Source of the DNA: Theocolax elegans
Taxonomy: Eukaryota; Arthropoda; Insecta; Hymenoptera; Cerocephalidae
DNA: 64,000 bases
Assembly (NCBI GenBank): GCA_026168455.1
Contig: CM047426.1
Span: 71,761,986-71,825,985 of the forward strand
Reading direction: 5' to 3'
The translations under genes were made by a program, and so were the position numbers. The notes beneath the pieces were generated by a model. The model searched no databases and was not told where the DNA came from. It was given only the letters and a program-made list of their open reading frames with translations. Below, piece by piece: positions 19,501-30,203 of the stretch. Every line of letters begins with the position of its first letter. Within the stretch, counting starts at the first letter, position 1.

Positions 19501-22500
19501 TTATTTATTTTCTTGCTCATTAATTTTGTAATGATCCCATGGTAATGTGTCTGTTTCTTCAGATATTAAATATCTTTTATCATCATAAGGACTTAATGCT
19601 ATTTTTTCTTGCTTTTCCAAGTACACATTATGTTGTCTAGAACGAATTATACATTGATCTCTCAATTTTACAGATGAATTTTGTAAACATTCTACATAAT
19701 CGTTAAAAGTGATTGTATTCTCAACTACGTTATTTTTTACACCTTTGGTTTTTTTACTCTATCTTCTCCTTCAACTCTAATACTGTACATTTTACTCCGC
19801 AAACCTGCAAATTCAGTCATAATAAGACCATTACACTCATCTTTCATTAATCCAACTTCTTTCTTGTTGACACGAGGCATTTGGAAAATATTATTAGATG
19901 AATAATCAGATGTATCAAAATACTGAATGTCTCGTTTCATAATTTGATAGATATCTTCATGTTGAATTTTGTATATCAAACTGTCCGTGTCAGTATACAG
20001 TAATTTGCAATTATCACCAAATTCTTTTTTCATATAATTGTAATGAAAATCGTATTCTAAAGTCTTTGATAAATCTAATACACAGAGACCTATGTAATTG
20101 GTTTATTTACGTAAATATCTGTTTTTGTAAGTTCTACTGCAATGAGATTTTCATCTATAATTGATCGGCTGTGAAAATTTGGTTGACTTATTAAAAATTC
20201 AGCACCATATCGACCATCCCATTTAGTAATAAGACGAACATCAACTTGTTTTCTCACATTTTCCATTGTTTTTCCAAATACTGCGTTGTTCATCAATTTA
20301 TACAAGTTCTTTTCAAATTCATTTTCTGCAGCTTTTCTCATGTCAGTATTCAAGTTTATGTACGATTTTAACCATGGTTTCTGGTTAAATTTCAAAACTC
20401 TATGAATTTTTTGAAGTTTTAGTCCAATTTGTAGAGCTTGTTTTAAATTACGATAATGTAGAACGTACCGCTTCTTAGAATGCAAGGTAGTCATAAGCTT
20501 TGAATATGAAGAACCCTGAGGTTTCATGTGTTCAGGACACAGAGGTAGATCTTGATGTTGATTATGTAAATATACAGGATACTCTAAATCTATTTCCAAA
20601 ATATAACCTACTGGTGAGTCATTTGAAATATTAATGAAATCTAAACAATTGATTTCGTCAATAGTTAGCCAAGTAAAGCCACTATAAGGTAAATACTGTT
20701 GCATAGCCCAGCCGTATAAATTGTTTACATCATAATACATTAAATACTTATTTTCTTTATCTTTATTATAATTTGGCATATATTTATTGTTAGCACATGC
20801 ATATCGATTGCAGCATTGACTAACTCCTCCACGACTACCCCTCTCCATAAACATTAACATATCTATATCAGTAAGTAATTCTAATTGAACTTTTGTCACT
20901 TTTAGCGCAGCATCCCAAGTTAATCCAGGTGCAGTAAAGTAGTGAGCTGGATCTAAACCATAAGTTTTAAGACAATTGTTTCGAAAATTTTCAAAAACTT
21001 CTGTCAAAAGTAGTACATCTGTTTTTAAATATAGATCAGAATACTGTCCTAAAGTTTTAATTTCAAATGCTTTCCAAATATTGTTTGCATGCTGATAATC
21101 TTCTTCCAAAATATTAGTATTATTTAATTTATTATAAAATTCTTCTTTTGCTGGTAATTTGGTTACTTCAAGTTTTTCTATAGAATCTAAATAATCATAC
21201 GGAAAAATTCCTTTTCTTTTGAGCAACTGATACTTTTCATCCGTTAATTGATCATATTTAGAAAATTCAGATCTTAAAACATTTAATTCATCAAGGTATG
21301 ATGATAATTTATCTAAAGATGATGGCAGAAAACGGAAGGAATCAATAAATCTGAATTTTATCATACTATCTGAAATATGTTTAGTAAAAGCTATAAATCG
21401 CTCTTTGTTTAGTGGTAACAGATCCACCTTGCCAGGAAATGTGTTAGCAATATCTCTAATAAGAAAGTGGGAATCATATCCAGTTAGGTTGTGAAATATT
21501 ACTGGAATAGTAGTTGAATCTTTATAATTAATATTACATCCATTGTGAGCAGCTCCTCTAAACCTAAAAAATTTAATAAGTTTATAAATGAATACAAATT
21601 ATTCAAACTTGTTTAAATTATAAAAATTAAAATATTTACCTGCCAGTAAAGTGACAATGGTCTCGAACTTTTGTTTCACCTTCAAATGGTTTATCACAAA
21701 TATGACATGTCTGTACTTTATGAAAATCAATTTCTTGATTTGGTGTAAGCTTCTCCATTGGTGTAATATTTTGAAAAATAGATTCAAGCATTTTTGCTAG
21801 CTTCTGCAATTCTAAAACAAACCATTTAGCTGGCTCAGGGCCTCTGTAGCTTCGATAATAGGAGATATTGTCTTCATAGCTACATTTCATATAATATCCA
21901 ATACTAATTGCTTCATGCTGTTGGTAGACGTTATTATCTTGTATAGCTTTAAGTATGCATTCAAAATCAGCATATATTGTAAATGGTACTGTTTCCTTAT
22001 TTTTATAATTTTTAAATTCTATGATTTTGTTTTGTATACTTGGTAAATTTACACGACATTTATTCAGCTCTGTACAGTCTTGGTCATGCATTTTTAAACT
22101 GTATTCACTATAAAAATAATGTGAACATCGATTGCATATAAATTTTTTTACTTTCTTTTTCGAAAGATTCCGAGATACTAGTCGAGATAAGTCACTGATC
22201 CACACGTAATGGTAAATCATTTGAAAATTTTTATCATAATCTCTGTTTTCAGGAGTATAACAATTTTGTAATAAAAGAAGGTTAATGTGAGTTTTTTTTG
22301 TTTCTGACGTAATATAATAAGGTAAAACTTCAAACTTATCAAATCCATTTTTCCTTAAAATATACACATTAATAGAAATATAATTTAGTTTTTCGAATTT
22401 CGGTATTTGGCAAGGTCTAACTGGAAATTCTATACCAGTAAAATTTAAATAATTTTCATAAACTTTGTAACTTGATACTCTATCACTATGTTTTTTAACT

Positions 22501-23258
22501 GGATGTAATGCTGATAGAATAGCCCATTTAAAACACTCATCATCAAAATTTTTTACGTTGACACAAGCATGTTTATTCTTAATAGCATCAGGTAGATCGA
22601 TGTAAGAACTACTACGCATAGGATTGTATCTGTTTAGATGAACACATAAATTAATTATTGATCTTAATGACCAACCAGAGTCTCTCTCTTGAAATTCTTC
22701 AATATCCTTTGCAATAGAGTTCTTTATATTCTGCGTAAACCAGTCTTTTAAATTTGTTGTTGGTAAAACAGATTCTGCTTTTGTATTAAAATATTTAATT
22801 TCCACTACTTCTTTATCAGCTTTTGATACAACAAATTCAGCAGCTAACAAATATATGAATAAAGTCTGCGCATCTTTCATAAACTCAATAACATCTAAAT
22901 TTTTTAAGTTTACTATTACTCCTGATTTGACGCGCCCGTCAAACGCGCTCTCCAAATCTTGCCAGCTTACTCGATTTTCACTCCGTTTTCCTTGCACTCC
23001 ACTACCTGTTTTTAATAAACACTTGAACTTTTCTTCAATTCCTTTAAGCAATGCAATAGTTGATATTAATTTTGTTTTCTCAGCAACAGTAGTGTTATCT
23101 TTGAGCAGACTACGTTTGAGCAATTTAAGATTTTTTTTATTAAATCTTTTCCACTTAATAATTACTTGCTCTAATTTTGTATGATTTGATGCAACAAGCT
23201 GGTAAGCTTGAAGCATTACGTTTACTAAACGATTGCAATCAAATAGAAGCATGTTCAC
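19501..23258 (-). pseudogene. POLB: Polinton protein-primed-type DNA polymerase B, one intron, frameshifted
   Basis: The N-terminal exon (23258-21640) has unassigned sequence, then Cys-rich CNRCSHYFYSEYS and the exonuclease I motif YADFEC, and ends in a zinc-finger-like CHICDKPF and RDHCHFTG. After a 76-bp intron come FHNLTGYDSHFL (exo II), YDVNNLYGWAM (motif A), KLMNNAVFGKTMEN (motif B) and YTDTDSL (motif C). The C-terminus SRQHNVYLEKQEKIALS...DDKRYL ends at 19501. Two frameshifts break it: near 20092 (one base lost before [10 protein letters not shown]) and near 19745 in a homopolymer. All catalytic motifs are still present. A TATA-like ATTATATATATGC lies about 50 bases before the start. 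Confidence 0.9.
21564..21639 (-). other. Spliceosomal intron in the Polinton polymerase gene
   Basis: On the minus strand the exon ends ACTGGCAG followed by GTAAATATTT. The intron ends AAATTTTTTAG before GTTTAGAGGAGC. Joining gives an unbroken HFTGRFRGAAHNG across the junction, which matches the conserved polymerase pattern. The intron is 76 bp and AT-rich and contains stops in all useful frames. Confidence 0.88.
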
Positions 23259-23643
23259 TCTTTAAAAATCAGAATAAAACTTTGATATGAAAAGCATTTG
23301 CAAATTATATATATGCATGTCAGTCAAGACAATTCTATGAATTTTTTTAATTTTCAAGTAATTATTGTTTAAATTAATTATTGAATAAGCTTTGTAAAAT
23401 TGTTTAATTTTTAGAAAGTGTATTAACTTCTAGGAAACATACTAATTTGGTATGAGTTTGTATACAGCATTATATGTAAATTAAATGATTTTATTAATTA
23501 AAACGAATTAATTCTTGGAAATTAATGTTTAGACTAAATATTAGTAAAAGCGAGACTTTCTCATCAATTGCGATATACACAAGCAGTTGTACGTAATTCT
23601 CAGAAAAGATTTTCATGGAATTTTTGATGGTTGAGTAATTGAA
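23259..23643. other. Polinton right subterminal spacer
   Basis: AT-rich, without a gene. It contains the probable polymerase promoter (TATA near 23304-23315) and AATTAATT-rich blocks before the right terminal repeat. Confidence 0.5.
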
Positions 23644-23900
23644 TATTTGACACACGCACACATGTTAAGTAATAAGGTGATAGTTTGACTGCATGTGAAA
23701 CTTGATCCCCAGGCGCACTCATCATCTATGTATCATCCTCATGCAATTGATAATCGTAATAATACTCGAAAAAGGATTTCGTGGAATTTTACCTGGCTCA
23801 CGCACACACCTGTTAATTAATTTGGAGGGGACCGTGTATGTATATGGGATGGTGGAGTGGTGGGGGGGGGGGGGTCCAGAAGCCCCCTTGCCTATCTACT
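23644..23900 (-). repeat. Polinton right terminal inverted repeat
   Basis: Reverse complement of 1581-1828 with an expanded G run near 23862-23875. It ends CCTATCTACT at 23900, followed by ATTGTT. Confidence 0.92.
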
Positions 23901-23906
23901 ATTGTT
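23901..23906. repeat. Polinton target-site duplication, right copy (ATTGTT)
   Basis: Exact repeat of 1575-1580. Confidence 0.92.
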
Positions 23907-24541
23907 ACTATTAGATAAGATCTTATTACTTTTTGACAAATTTTTATACAGTGACCCATCATAAATATCTGTAAAATATTCGTGCTTGTTATGAATATGT
24001 GTATCTTTGTGTTTTAATGTGTTATAGAAATTTTGACGCGAATATAAAGATTTTAACTGACGTATTAAAGGAATTTCGATAAAATAACTTTTCTTTCCTT
24101 CGCAATCACAAGAAATTACATTTTCTAAAACATCGTCAATTTCAATGGACTCATCTTTTTGAACGTTATGATTAGAGTTGCTTGTAAAAGAAATACAATT
24201 GGTACAGTAATAATGTTTTTTTAAAATACTTTCGCTTTCGTCCTTATTATTAAAATATTTTTTAAATTGATAATAGCTTTTAGGGCAATTATTAGGTTTT
24301 GGTAAACTTTTTTAAATAAATTGTAGTATTCGGCAAGTATGCGTATTCGGTTGTCGTAAAGTTGATTTTAAAAGCGCCATACACAAAACAAACTCGCGAA
24401 CAGTCATCGACGCTCCAGGATAAAGCTTCTCGTCTAATGGTAAAGAAATTTCCTCAGAATCAAATTCATCACTATTCCAATCGCAATCGCTACAGCTACC
24501 AATACTCAAACTTTCAGAATCATTGTCCCATTCGTTATATT
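23907..24541 (-). pseudogene. EnSpm/CACTA-type transposase, N-terminal part
   Basis: The exon appears to begin after a 3' splice site (TATATTGCAG) at 24541 with an acidic stretch (EYNEWDNDSESLSIGS), then LYPGASMTVREFVLCMALL, a motif at this position in animal EnSpm-type transposases. An in-frame TAA at 24312-24314 is followed in the same frame by SLPKPNNCPKSYYQFKKYF, Cys-containing YYCTNCISF and SCDCEGKKSYF. The frame continues into the other side of the Polinton insertion (1574 downward) without a shift. The gene carries one nonsense codon here and one frameshift near 630. Confidence 0.78.
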
Positions 24542-24615
24542 CTGCAATATAGTTTAAAAAATAAGATAAAACAATATTTACATTATATAAAAAACACATA
24601 TAACACATTAATTAC

Positions 24616-24755
24616 CATTAATACTATTTTTTCATTTAACGATGCATTTTGAAGTTCGTTTAAAAAATCCGATACGTTTAAATCGCAGGTTTGAACTTCA
24701 TTAAAAATGGTGGTATCACTTTCTGCATTATCAACGATGTTCTGAGGTACTTGCT
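24616..24755 (-). pseudogene. Possible further upstream exon of the transposase
   Basis: The minus strand reads an acidic open stretch (about 46 codons, containing DLNVSDFLNELQNASLNE) that ends at a GTAATT donor at 24615, 74 bases before the next acceptor. The splice phase does not fit the known exon perfectly, so either another site is used or this part is decayed. Confidence 0.35.
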
Positions 24756-25321
24756 ATGTGAAATGTCATTTGAAGAAAAAATTTAATTTTTCGGCTATTT
24801 CAAAAATGCATTAATTATAATTATGTCTATGTACGCGGAAAAAAATTTCTTACGTTTAACTTATAAAATATTATATTATATATTATATAAATATTAAATC
24901 ATAAATACATTTAATTTTTATATTTAATTATTTTAAAAGTGTATACGAAATATAAATATATAAATAAATATAATTAAAAATATACAATTTACGTATGGAT
25001 CAATAACATACATTAGAAATAAAACTGACGGAACATTCGCCTCCTCTCCAGAAATCGGTTTAATTTTTTTTTTCAAATATATTTTTTGCGCGTTTTCTGT
25101 ACTTATAAGAATAGTTCTTAAAATGAATCGGTCGTTTGGACATCTTTTGTACCATATGAGACTAATCGATAATTCTTAACCTTCGTGTCATATATGTTAG
25201 CACGAAGCGCTACGTTCGCGATTATCAATTTTTCATACTATTTTGTTTGTAACCTATTTCCTTTGCAAATATTTCACAAGGGTATACATTTTTCTAGTAG
25301 TTGAAATTTAAAATATTTAAT
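24756..25321. promoter_or_regulatory. AT-rich divergent intergenic region between transposase and BEN gene
   Basis: No gene is visible in these roughly 570 bases. The two flanking genes start outward from it, so it would be a shared promoter. Many TATA-like runs around 24860-24990 make any single call arbitrary. Confidence 0.4.
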
Positions 25322-26798
25322 ATGTACGCTTTAGTTTTATGGAGTAAACAAAAAACAACGAGCGTAGTGAGCGAAAATGATTTGTGCCCTAACGGTAAAG
25401 AGGGGAATGTAACTTCAGTTCTATATGAAGATAAAAAGAAGTATGAAGCAAAGAATATAAAAAAGAGTCGTAAGTATTTTTTATTTAAATGTAACTAATT
25501 ACTTATTTTGCATTTTTACTTATCCTGCATTAATTTTTTTTAGTTTATTATACAATTTTAAAATAAATTTAATAGACATATAATTATTACTTTAACACGT
25601 AATATTTACTTTAAAAATTTTAAATTAATTTAAATGTTTCAGCTGACAGTAAATATTTAGAATATTTAACCGTAGACAAGTCAGGCGAAATTATAAAAAA
25701 ACGCAAAACAAATATTAAAAAATCTATACTGTCCGAAAAATTAAATATAAAATTAACGAAGAAAGAGAATGTTAAAAAAAAGGCTAACAGCTTGCACGAA
25801 ACCAATGTGAAACTTTCGAGTTCCCGATCCGTATTTGATAGCAGTAGTTCAGATAATGAGAAAGAAAATCATAACATTGAAATAGATAATGGTTAAACCG
25901 ATTCTAATACTGATGAGGATGAGATGGATAATAATTTAGGACCGCAGGAAAGCGAAGAGCATAAAATGATAAAAGAAATAGAGGAACGACGAAAGCAAGA
26001 ATTGGAAAAAATAAAGGAAAGAAGTCAGCAGAAGCAATATTTGAAAGAAATAAGAGAGAAAGAGGAACAGCAACAAAAAATGAAAGAAGAGGAAGAAAGG
26101 TTGAAGCGAGAGTATGATAAAGAAAGACAACGTAAGCGGGAAGAAGAGGAAAGAAAAAGATTGCAGCACGATTATGATAGAGAGAGACAGGAACAACGTG
26201 AATTTGAAGAGTTTAGAAAAAGACAGCAAGAGTACGATAGAGAGAAACGAAGAGAAAATGAAAGAATATACATAGAAGACGAAGAGGTAGAAAGAAATGA
26301 ATCAGATGACAACAATGATGATGTTAGTTGCAGGTTTATTTTAACTGTTTCGTTTTTCAGCAGCTTATTTAAATAAATATAAATATTTTTATTATCTTGT
26401 CAGAATGAAGATCCTATCCAAAAATGCAGCCGACCAGGCAGTAGAAAAGTCCAACTATGTCGCGTGTACAACGTTTGGATTGATCAAAGCGATCTTACTT
26501 ATATTCAAAGATGGATCGACAGCCCCAAAGAAATGACACGACGGCTCTTAAGAATTCTGGTTGGCGTAAAAAATTTAAAAATGATGTGCGCTAGAGGAAA
26601 ATCAAGAAAAACACAACCCATTCCTAAAGATATAATGAATGCTGTCGAATGTAAGAATGGTTTATTTTTATTAATATCATTATAAATAATTTCGATTACT
26701 TTCAAACCGTTAATCAAAATTTATTTTACTTTCTTTCAGATTACGTAAATAAGAAATGTTCCTCAATTTTGTATTTCATAAGGAAAATAGTACAGTAA
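25322..26798 (+). CDS. BEN-domain protein, four exons (one in-frame stop)
   Basis: Exon 1 (25322-25469) starts MYALVLWSKQKTTSVV and ends at a GTAAGT donor. Exon 2 (25643-26322) follows TTTCAG. It encodes a basic linker, then a long Glu/Arg/Lys coiled coil with repeated YDRERQ-type heptads. Exon 3 (26404-26650), after TTGTCAG, encodes CRVYNVWIDQSDLTYIQR, RRLLRILVGVKNL and KSRKTQPIPKDIMNAVE, the pattern of a BEN DNA- and chromatin-binding domain. Exon 4 (26741-26798) supplies the last helix (YVNKKCSSILYFIRKIVQ). All junctions keep frame. A TAA at 25894-25896 in exon 2 interrupts it, so this copy may be dead. It may be a host gene or the second gene of the adjoining EnSpm-like element. Confidence 0.75.
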
Positions 26799-27235
26799 AA
26801 ATAATTAAATGTAATTAATTTTATTTAAAATATATTAACCTTTTCTTTTATAAAATATATTATTAATGTACAAAAAATTTTAATTTGGCAACTATTGGCA
26901 ATATATTGGGGAAGTATTGGTACGTGTACGTTTGCAGAAATTTTGCCAACATTTTGGCAATTAAAGTTCCAAAATATTGCCCAACTAGTTCCACATGAAA
27001 TTTCCAATACGTTAGCAATATATTGCCAATACTTTCGATTTTTACGCGGGGAATATAGAAACTGTCAAAACAAAACTGATTTGAAATAGACAAACAAATA
27101 CTATAAATATAATACTGGTCGGTACACTAGCTGACTGTAAAAATTAAAATAAACGTCGGTGAATTTAAAATTTGAATTTGAATTTTTTTAAAAGAATGAG
27201 CCAATACTGCTTTGTGAAGTTTATATCTGTTTAAA
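26799..27235. repeat. Spacer with a cluster of TTGGCAA/TTGCCAA motifs in inverted arrangement
   Basis: Between 26884 and 27032 the motif TTGGCAA or its complement occurs at about five places, including TATTGGCAATATATTGG opposed to CAATATATTGCCAATAC. This forms an imperfect hairpin. It resembles the subterminal repeats at transposon ends but no terminus is proven. Confidence 0.5.
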
Positions 27236-27440
27236 TTTATGTAGAGTTTCAGATTATTCTTTTTTTCCAATTTCTCTCTGTATCTAAAATACGGACATTA
27301 TCGAATTCCATTTTATGACCAAATTGATTAATGTGATTATTTATAACACATTATCATTTTTTAGACTATTTTTACTATGCTCATTGATCCTAGTTTTTAA
27401 CATTCTTTTTGTTTCTCTTATGTAAGATGCATTAGAATCA
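27236..27440 (-). pseudogene. Penelope-like element remnant, GIY-YIG endonuclease part
   Basis: On the minus strand fragments read SYIRETKRMLKTRINEH and then, after a shift, NHINQFGHKMEFDNVRIL and TERNWKKR. The order TKR-RI-EH, H...GH..D, IL..E is that of the C-terminal endonuclease domain of Penelope-like retroelements. Frames are broken at least twice. Confidence 0.6.
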
Positions 27441-27970
27441 ATTCAATTAATTTTATACACTGCTCCTTGGAACACCATATTTATAATAGTGTATACGCTG
27501 GAACAACAAGGAATAGTTGGTGGAATTTGCCAGAGCACGGCCTTTTAAAACAATTAAAGGCGTTTCGTTCTCGATCTCCAGCTTAGACTCCCAGTAAGGA
27601 ACTGGAGATCTTACCTTAGACACCTGGGGTTTTATCGAGATGAACGATATATCGAAAATCACGAAAAAAATCGATATACGACGGACAAAATAACGGTATC
27701 GTTACCGACACCCAATGCGAAGTAAATTACGCAAGTTGGCGCGAAATTTAAAACGGAAAAATGTAAAATTTGAAAAAAATAATTAATTTAATAAAAATAA
27801 TTAGAAAAAAGGAGAAATGAAATAGAAAAATTAATTATACTATTAGAAGGTTAAACATAAGTTTGTTAAATAAAGAAGAATGATCAAATTTTGTTTAGAA
27901 CTTTTTATTCGTAAAAGCATGAGTAGATAAGCTAGGCCGGTTCTAACCCATAGGCCGGTTTTAAACCAAA
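27441..27970. other. Unassigned AT-rich spacer
   Basis: I see no gene. An ATCGAATATATC-like imperfect palindrome lies near 27640-27690 (ATATATCG...CGATATA). Confidence 0.4.
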
Positions 27971-27993
27971 TTTGTGTGTGTGTGTGTGTGTGT
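27971..27993. repeat. (GT)n microsatellite
   Basis: A pure run of about 11 GT units. Confidence 0.9.
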
Positions 27994-28217
27994 GGAATGT
28001 AGATGTGTAGAAGATACCTTCGTAACGTCTCGCTCTCTCAATGCACACATGACTCATACACTTATCAAATCCACGTGGCTCGAGACTTTCTCTCTCTCTC
28101 TTTGCTGTTGTTACGCGGATGTCGGCCGGCTAAAAAAAATGGCGGATGAGCGCGAGAACGATGTCAACACGCAGACTCTCTCGAAATAATATGTCTAATA
28201 CGTTAAACATTCAAGTG

Positions 28218-28233
28218 GCCCTGAAAAGGGCCG
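28218..28233 (-). promoter_or_regulatory. Histone-type mRNA 3' stem-loop (in left inverted repeat)
   Basis: On the minus strand the sequence is GGCCCTTTTCAGGGCC: six-base stem, TTTC loop, followed by ACTT. This fits the metazoan replication-dependent histone 3' element (GGYYCTTTTNARRRCC). Confidence 0.7.
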
Positions 28234-28829
28234 ATTGTCTTTCTCTCTCTAATCAAAGAGCCTCGTCCTCAGTCCTCGTACTGCCTGGTGTTCAAATTGC
28301 CGCATCGGTGTCGATGTATATTTGGCGTCCAGCTTCTTTCCCCTTTTTCGTCGACGCAAATACCATTCACGGCGTTCTTTTTTTGGACATCATCCAAAGG
28401 TGGTCGAGGTGGTCAAGGTGTCGATGGCGGTAATTCGACGATTGGTAGCGATGTCGACACTTCCATCGGCGGAACAAAGAAATTCGGCGCACGAGGAAGT
28501 AGCGGCAAGTGAGCTCGAGGAGGTGGTGATGGATTACGGAGAGATGTTGATGCTCGTGGCTGCTAAACGCGAGCGTGGCTCAAGCGTCTGCGATTACCAG
28601 ATCCGCTTGAGCATTGCCGATGTTGTTGGCTGCACCTCTCGCGTAATTCGCGCCGCTGCTCGCGTTCCTGTACCCGCCAGCCTCCGCGCTTGCTTCGTTG
28701 CCTTTTATTCCTCCGAGGTTTTGACATGACTGATCCGCGCGCGGTCTAGAACGTCCCCTTATAGACTTTACAACAGCTCGAGCGCACCAATCGCGGTCAT
28801 CGCGAATTTCCCCTCTTCATTACTTCGCG

Positions 28830-28873
28830 AGCATAAAATAAACGCACTTTTTCCGATTCCAGCATCAGTTGCT
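28830..28873 (+). promoter_or_regulatory. Putative TATA/initiator promoter
   Basis: CATAAAATAAACGC is followed about 30 bases later by GCATCAGTTGC. It precedes the ORF at 28924. Confidence 0.45.
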
Positions 28874-28923
28874 TATTGCAGTTCAATTCTAACGACTCCG
28901 CCGTACGATATCTTTTCGAGGAG

Positions 28924-30152
28924 ATGATAATGGTACTGGAAGTCGACTACCTCATACCTTCGCCGTCACCATTACCACAGCCGATGGATCAGCCGGGCGT
29001 TTTTTTGGAGCAGTTTCCTCTTCCGCCTACTCCACCTGCCACACCATCTCCAATTCTATATCCCATGCTCCTCTACAATCCTTGGTTACGAGGATATGTA
29101 GAGGTGCCAACTCTACTAAAAATTATCACGTGATCATCACGTGAGATTTTCGACCATTTTTCTACGTGATTATCACGTAGATATCCACGTGATAATCACG
29201 TGATATATAAAAATTTTTGTTTTTTCAAAAATGTAATCTTAGACACGGAGTTGATGGGATGCAATTTCACAGAAACCGAACTGGCAATTCAGTTTTGACA
29301 AAAAAATATCCTTTATATGCCACGTTATTAATATACGAGGCAAAGTAAAGGTATAGTATATGATCAAAGTCGCTTTTACCTTCCTACTTTGCCTCCATAT
29401 AAGCCCTACGCGCACGCTAATCTATAGCGGGTAACTGGCAGCCACCTATCGGTCGTAACTGGTAATACCGTGAGCAAGTGCAGTAGTCATATTTCAAAAC
29501 CGTTTTGACCGATAGGTCGCTGCCAGTTACCCGCTATAGATTAGCGTGCGCGTAGGGCTTATATGGAGGCAAACTAGGAAGGTAAAAGCGACTTTGATCA
29601 TATTCTATGCCTTTACTTTACCTCGTATATAATAACGTGGCAAATAAAGAATTTTTTTTGTCAAAACCGAATGGCCAGTTTAGTTTCTGTGAAATTGAAT
29701 CCCATCAACTCCGTGTCTAAGATTACATTTATAAAAAAACTATAAAAAAATATTCATATATCTCGTGATTATTATGTGAATGTCCACGTGATAATCACGT
29801 AGTTATCCACGTGATAATCACGTGATAATTTTTAGTAGGGAAGAGATGAGTTGGAAATAAGGAGACAGCCGGAGAGGTTGGACGAGTCGACTGTTCCAGA
29901 GGAAAGCCCGTCTGTTCCAGAGGAAAGCCCGACTGTTCCAGAGGCAAGCCCGACTGTTCCAGATGAAAGCCCGGACGTAATCTTTGTGAAGGAGGTTGTC
30001 TTTGATGCTTAACAAAGTCATCATCTTCATCATCAAGTGGTTCTACAATATCACCTTCAAGGAAACGTCGACGTCGGCAAAAGGACGAATATGGCACAAC
30101 ACCGAGAAGATCAAATTTGAATCGTGTTCGTCGGCAACTACATTACACTTAA
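28924..30152 (+). pseudogene. Pro/acidic then Arg-rich ORF ending at a histone-type stem-loop, MITE-split
   Basis: The first part (28924-29115) reads MIMVLEVDYLIPSPSPLPQP and stays Pro-rich up to GYVEVPTL, where a MITE interrupts it. Beyond the MITE, frame-shifted, come an Arg/Glu stretch and four near-perfect heptads of the type TVPEESP (about 29890-29970), then DVIFVKEVVFDA and a stop. A further frame gives a Ser run, RKRRRRQK and RRSNLNRVRRQL to a TAA at 30152. A histone-type stem-loop follows at 30188. The layout suggests one protein with an acidic front and a protamine-like tail. I recognise no family. Confidence 0.45.
29116..29835. mobile_element. Foldback MITE, 720 bp, TA target duplication
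   Basis: Ends are perfect inverted repeats CTAAAAATTATCACGTGAT, flanked by TA on both sides as for Tc1/mariner-type insertion. ATCACGTGAT repeats several times near each end. The body is one long imperfect palindrome centred near 29470, with arms matching in blocks such as GCCAGTTACCCGCTATAGATT. No coding capacity. Confidence 0.85.
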
Positions 30153-30187
30153 ATTAATCACTGAATAAAAACCAATCGGCTCTTTTC

Positions 30188-30203
30188 AGGGCCACTAAAT
30201 ATT
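30188..30203 (+). promoter_or_regulatory. Histone-type mRNA 3' stem-loop
   Basis: GGCTCTTTTCAGGGCC with ACT after it, 35 bases past the stop of the Arg-rich frame. One G-T wobble in the six-base stem, TTTC loop. Confidence 0.7.

Larger units (their letters stand above)
1581..23900. mobile_element. Polinton (Maverick) DNA transposon, 22.3 kb with a nested copia
   Basis: Both ends are inverted repeats starting AGTAGATAGG and are flanked by ATTGTT duplications. Inside are the hallmark genes: DNA polymerase B, chromodomain integrase, packaging ATPase, adenain-like protease, major and minor capsid proteins and a PLA2-type protein. A copia retrotransposon of 6.86 kb sits inside, so the Polinton itself is about 15.5 kb, the usual size. 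The capsid block (minus), the ATPase-integrase block (plus) and the polymerase (minus) form divergent and convergent units. Polymerase, integrase, ATPase and the DVQGF-family ORF carry frameshifts, while the capsid, protease and PLA2 frames are open. The insertion lies inside an EnSpm transposase gene. Confidence 0.95.
28145..28873 (+). repeat. Long terminal-type inverted repeat, left copy
   Basis: It is about 99 percent identical by eye to the reverse complement of 37896-38484. The differences are a handful of substitutions, a 9-bp indel near 28400 and a 134-bp block (28712-28845) absent from the other copy. It is GC-rich compared with its surroundings. It contains a histone-type stem-loop on the minus strand (28218-28233). 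Size and placement suit a second Polinton's terminal repeat, but the outermost bases do not show the AGT end. Confidence 0.75.

Noticed and set aside
25936..26229. Phe/Leu-rich minus-strand ORF
   Set aside because: Shadow of the Glu/Lys coiled coil of the BEN gene.
28146..28735. Overlapping 74-135-aa ORFs in the GC-rich inverted repeat, also at 37889-38481
   Set aside because: Several frames are open at once and no motif is recognisable. The two copies are too alike to test selection, though the 9-bp indel does keep frame.
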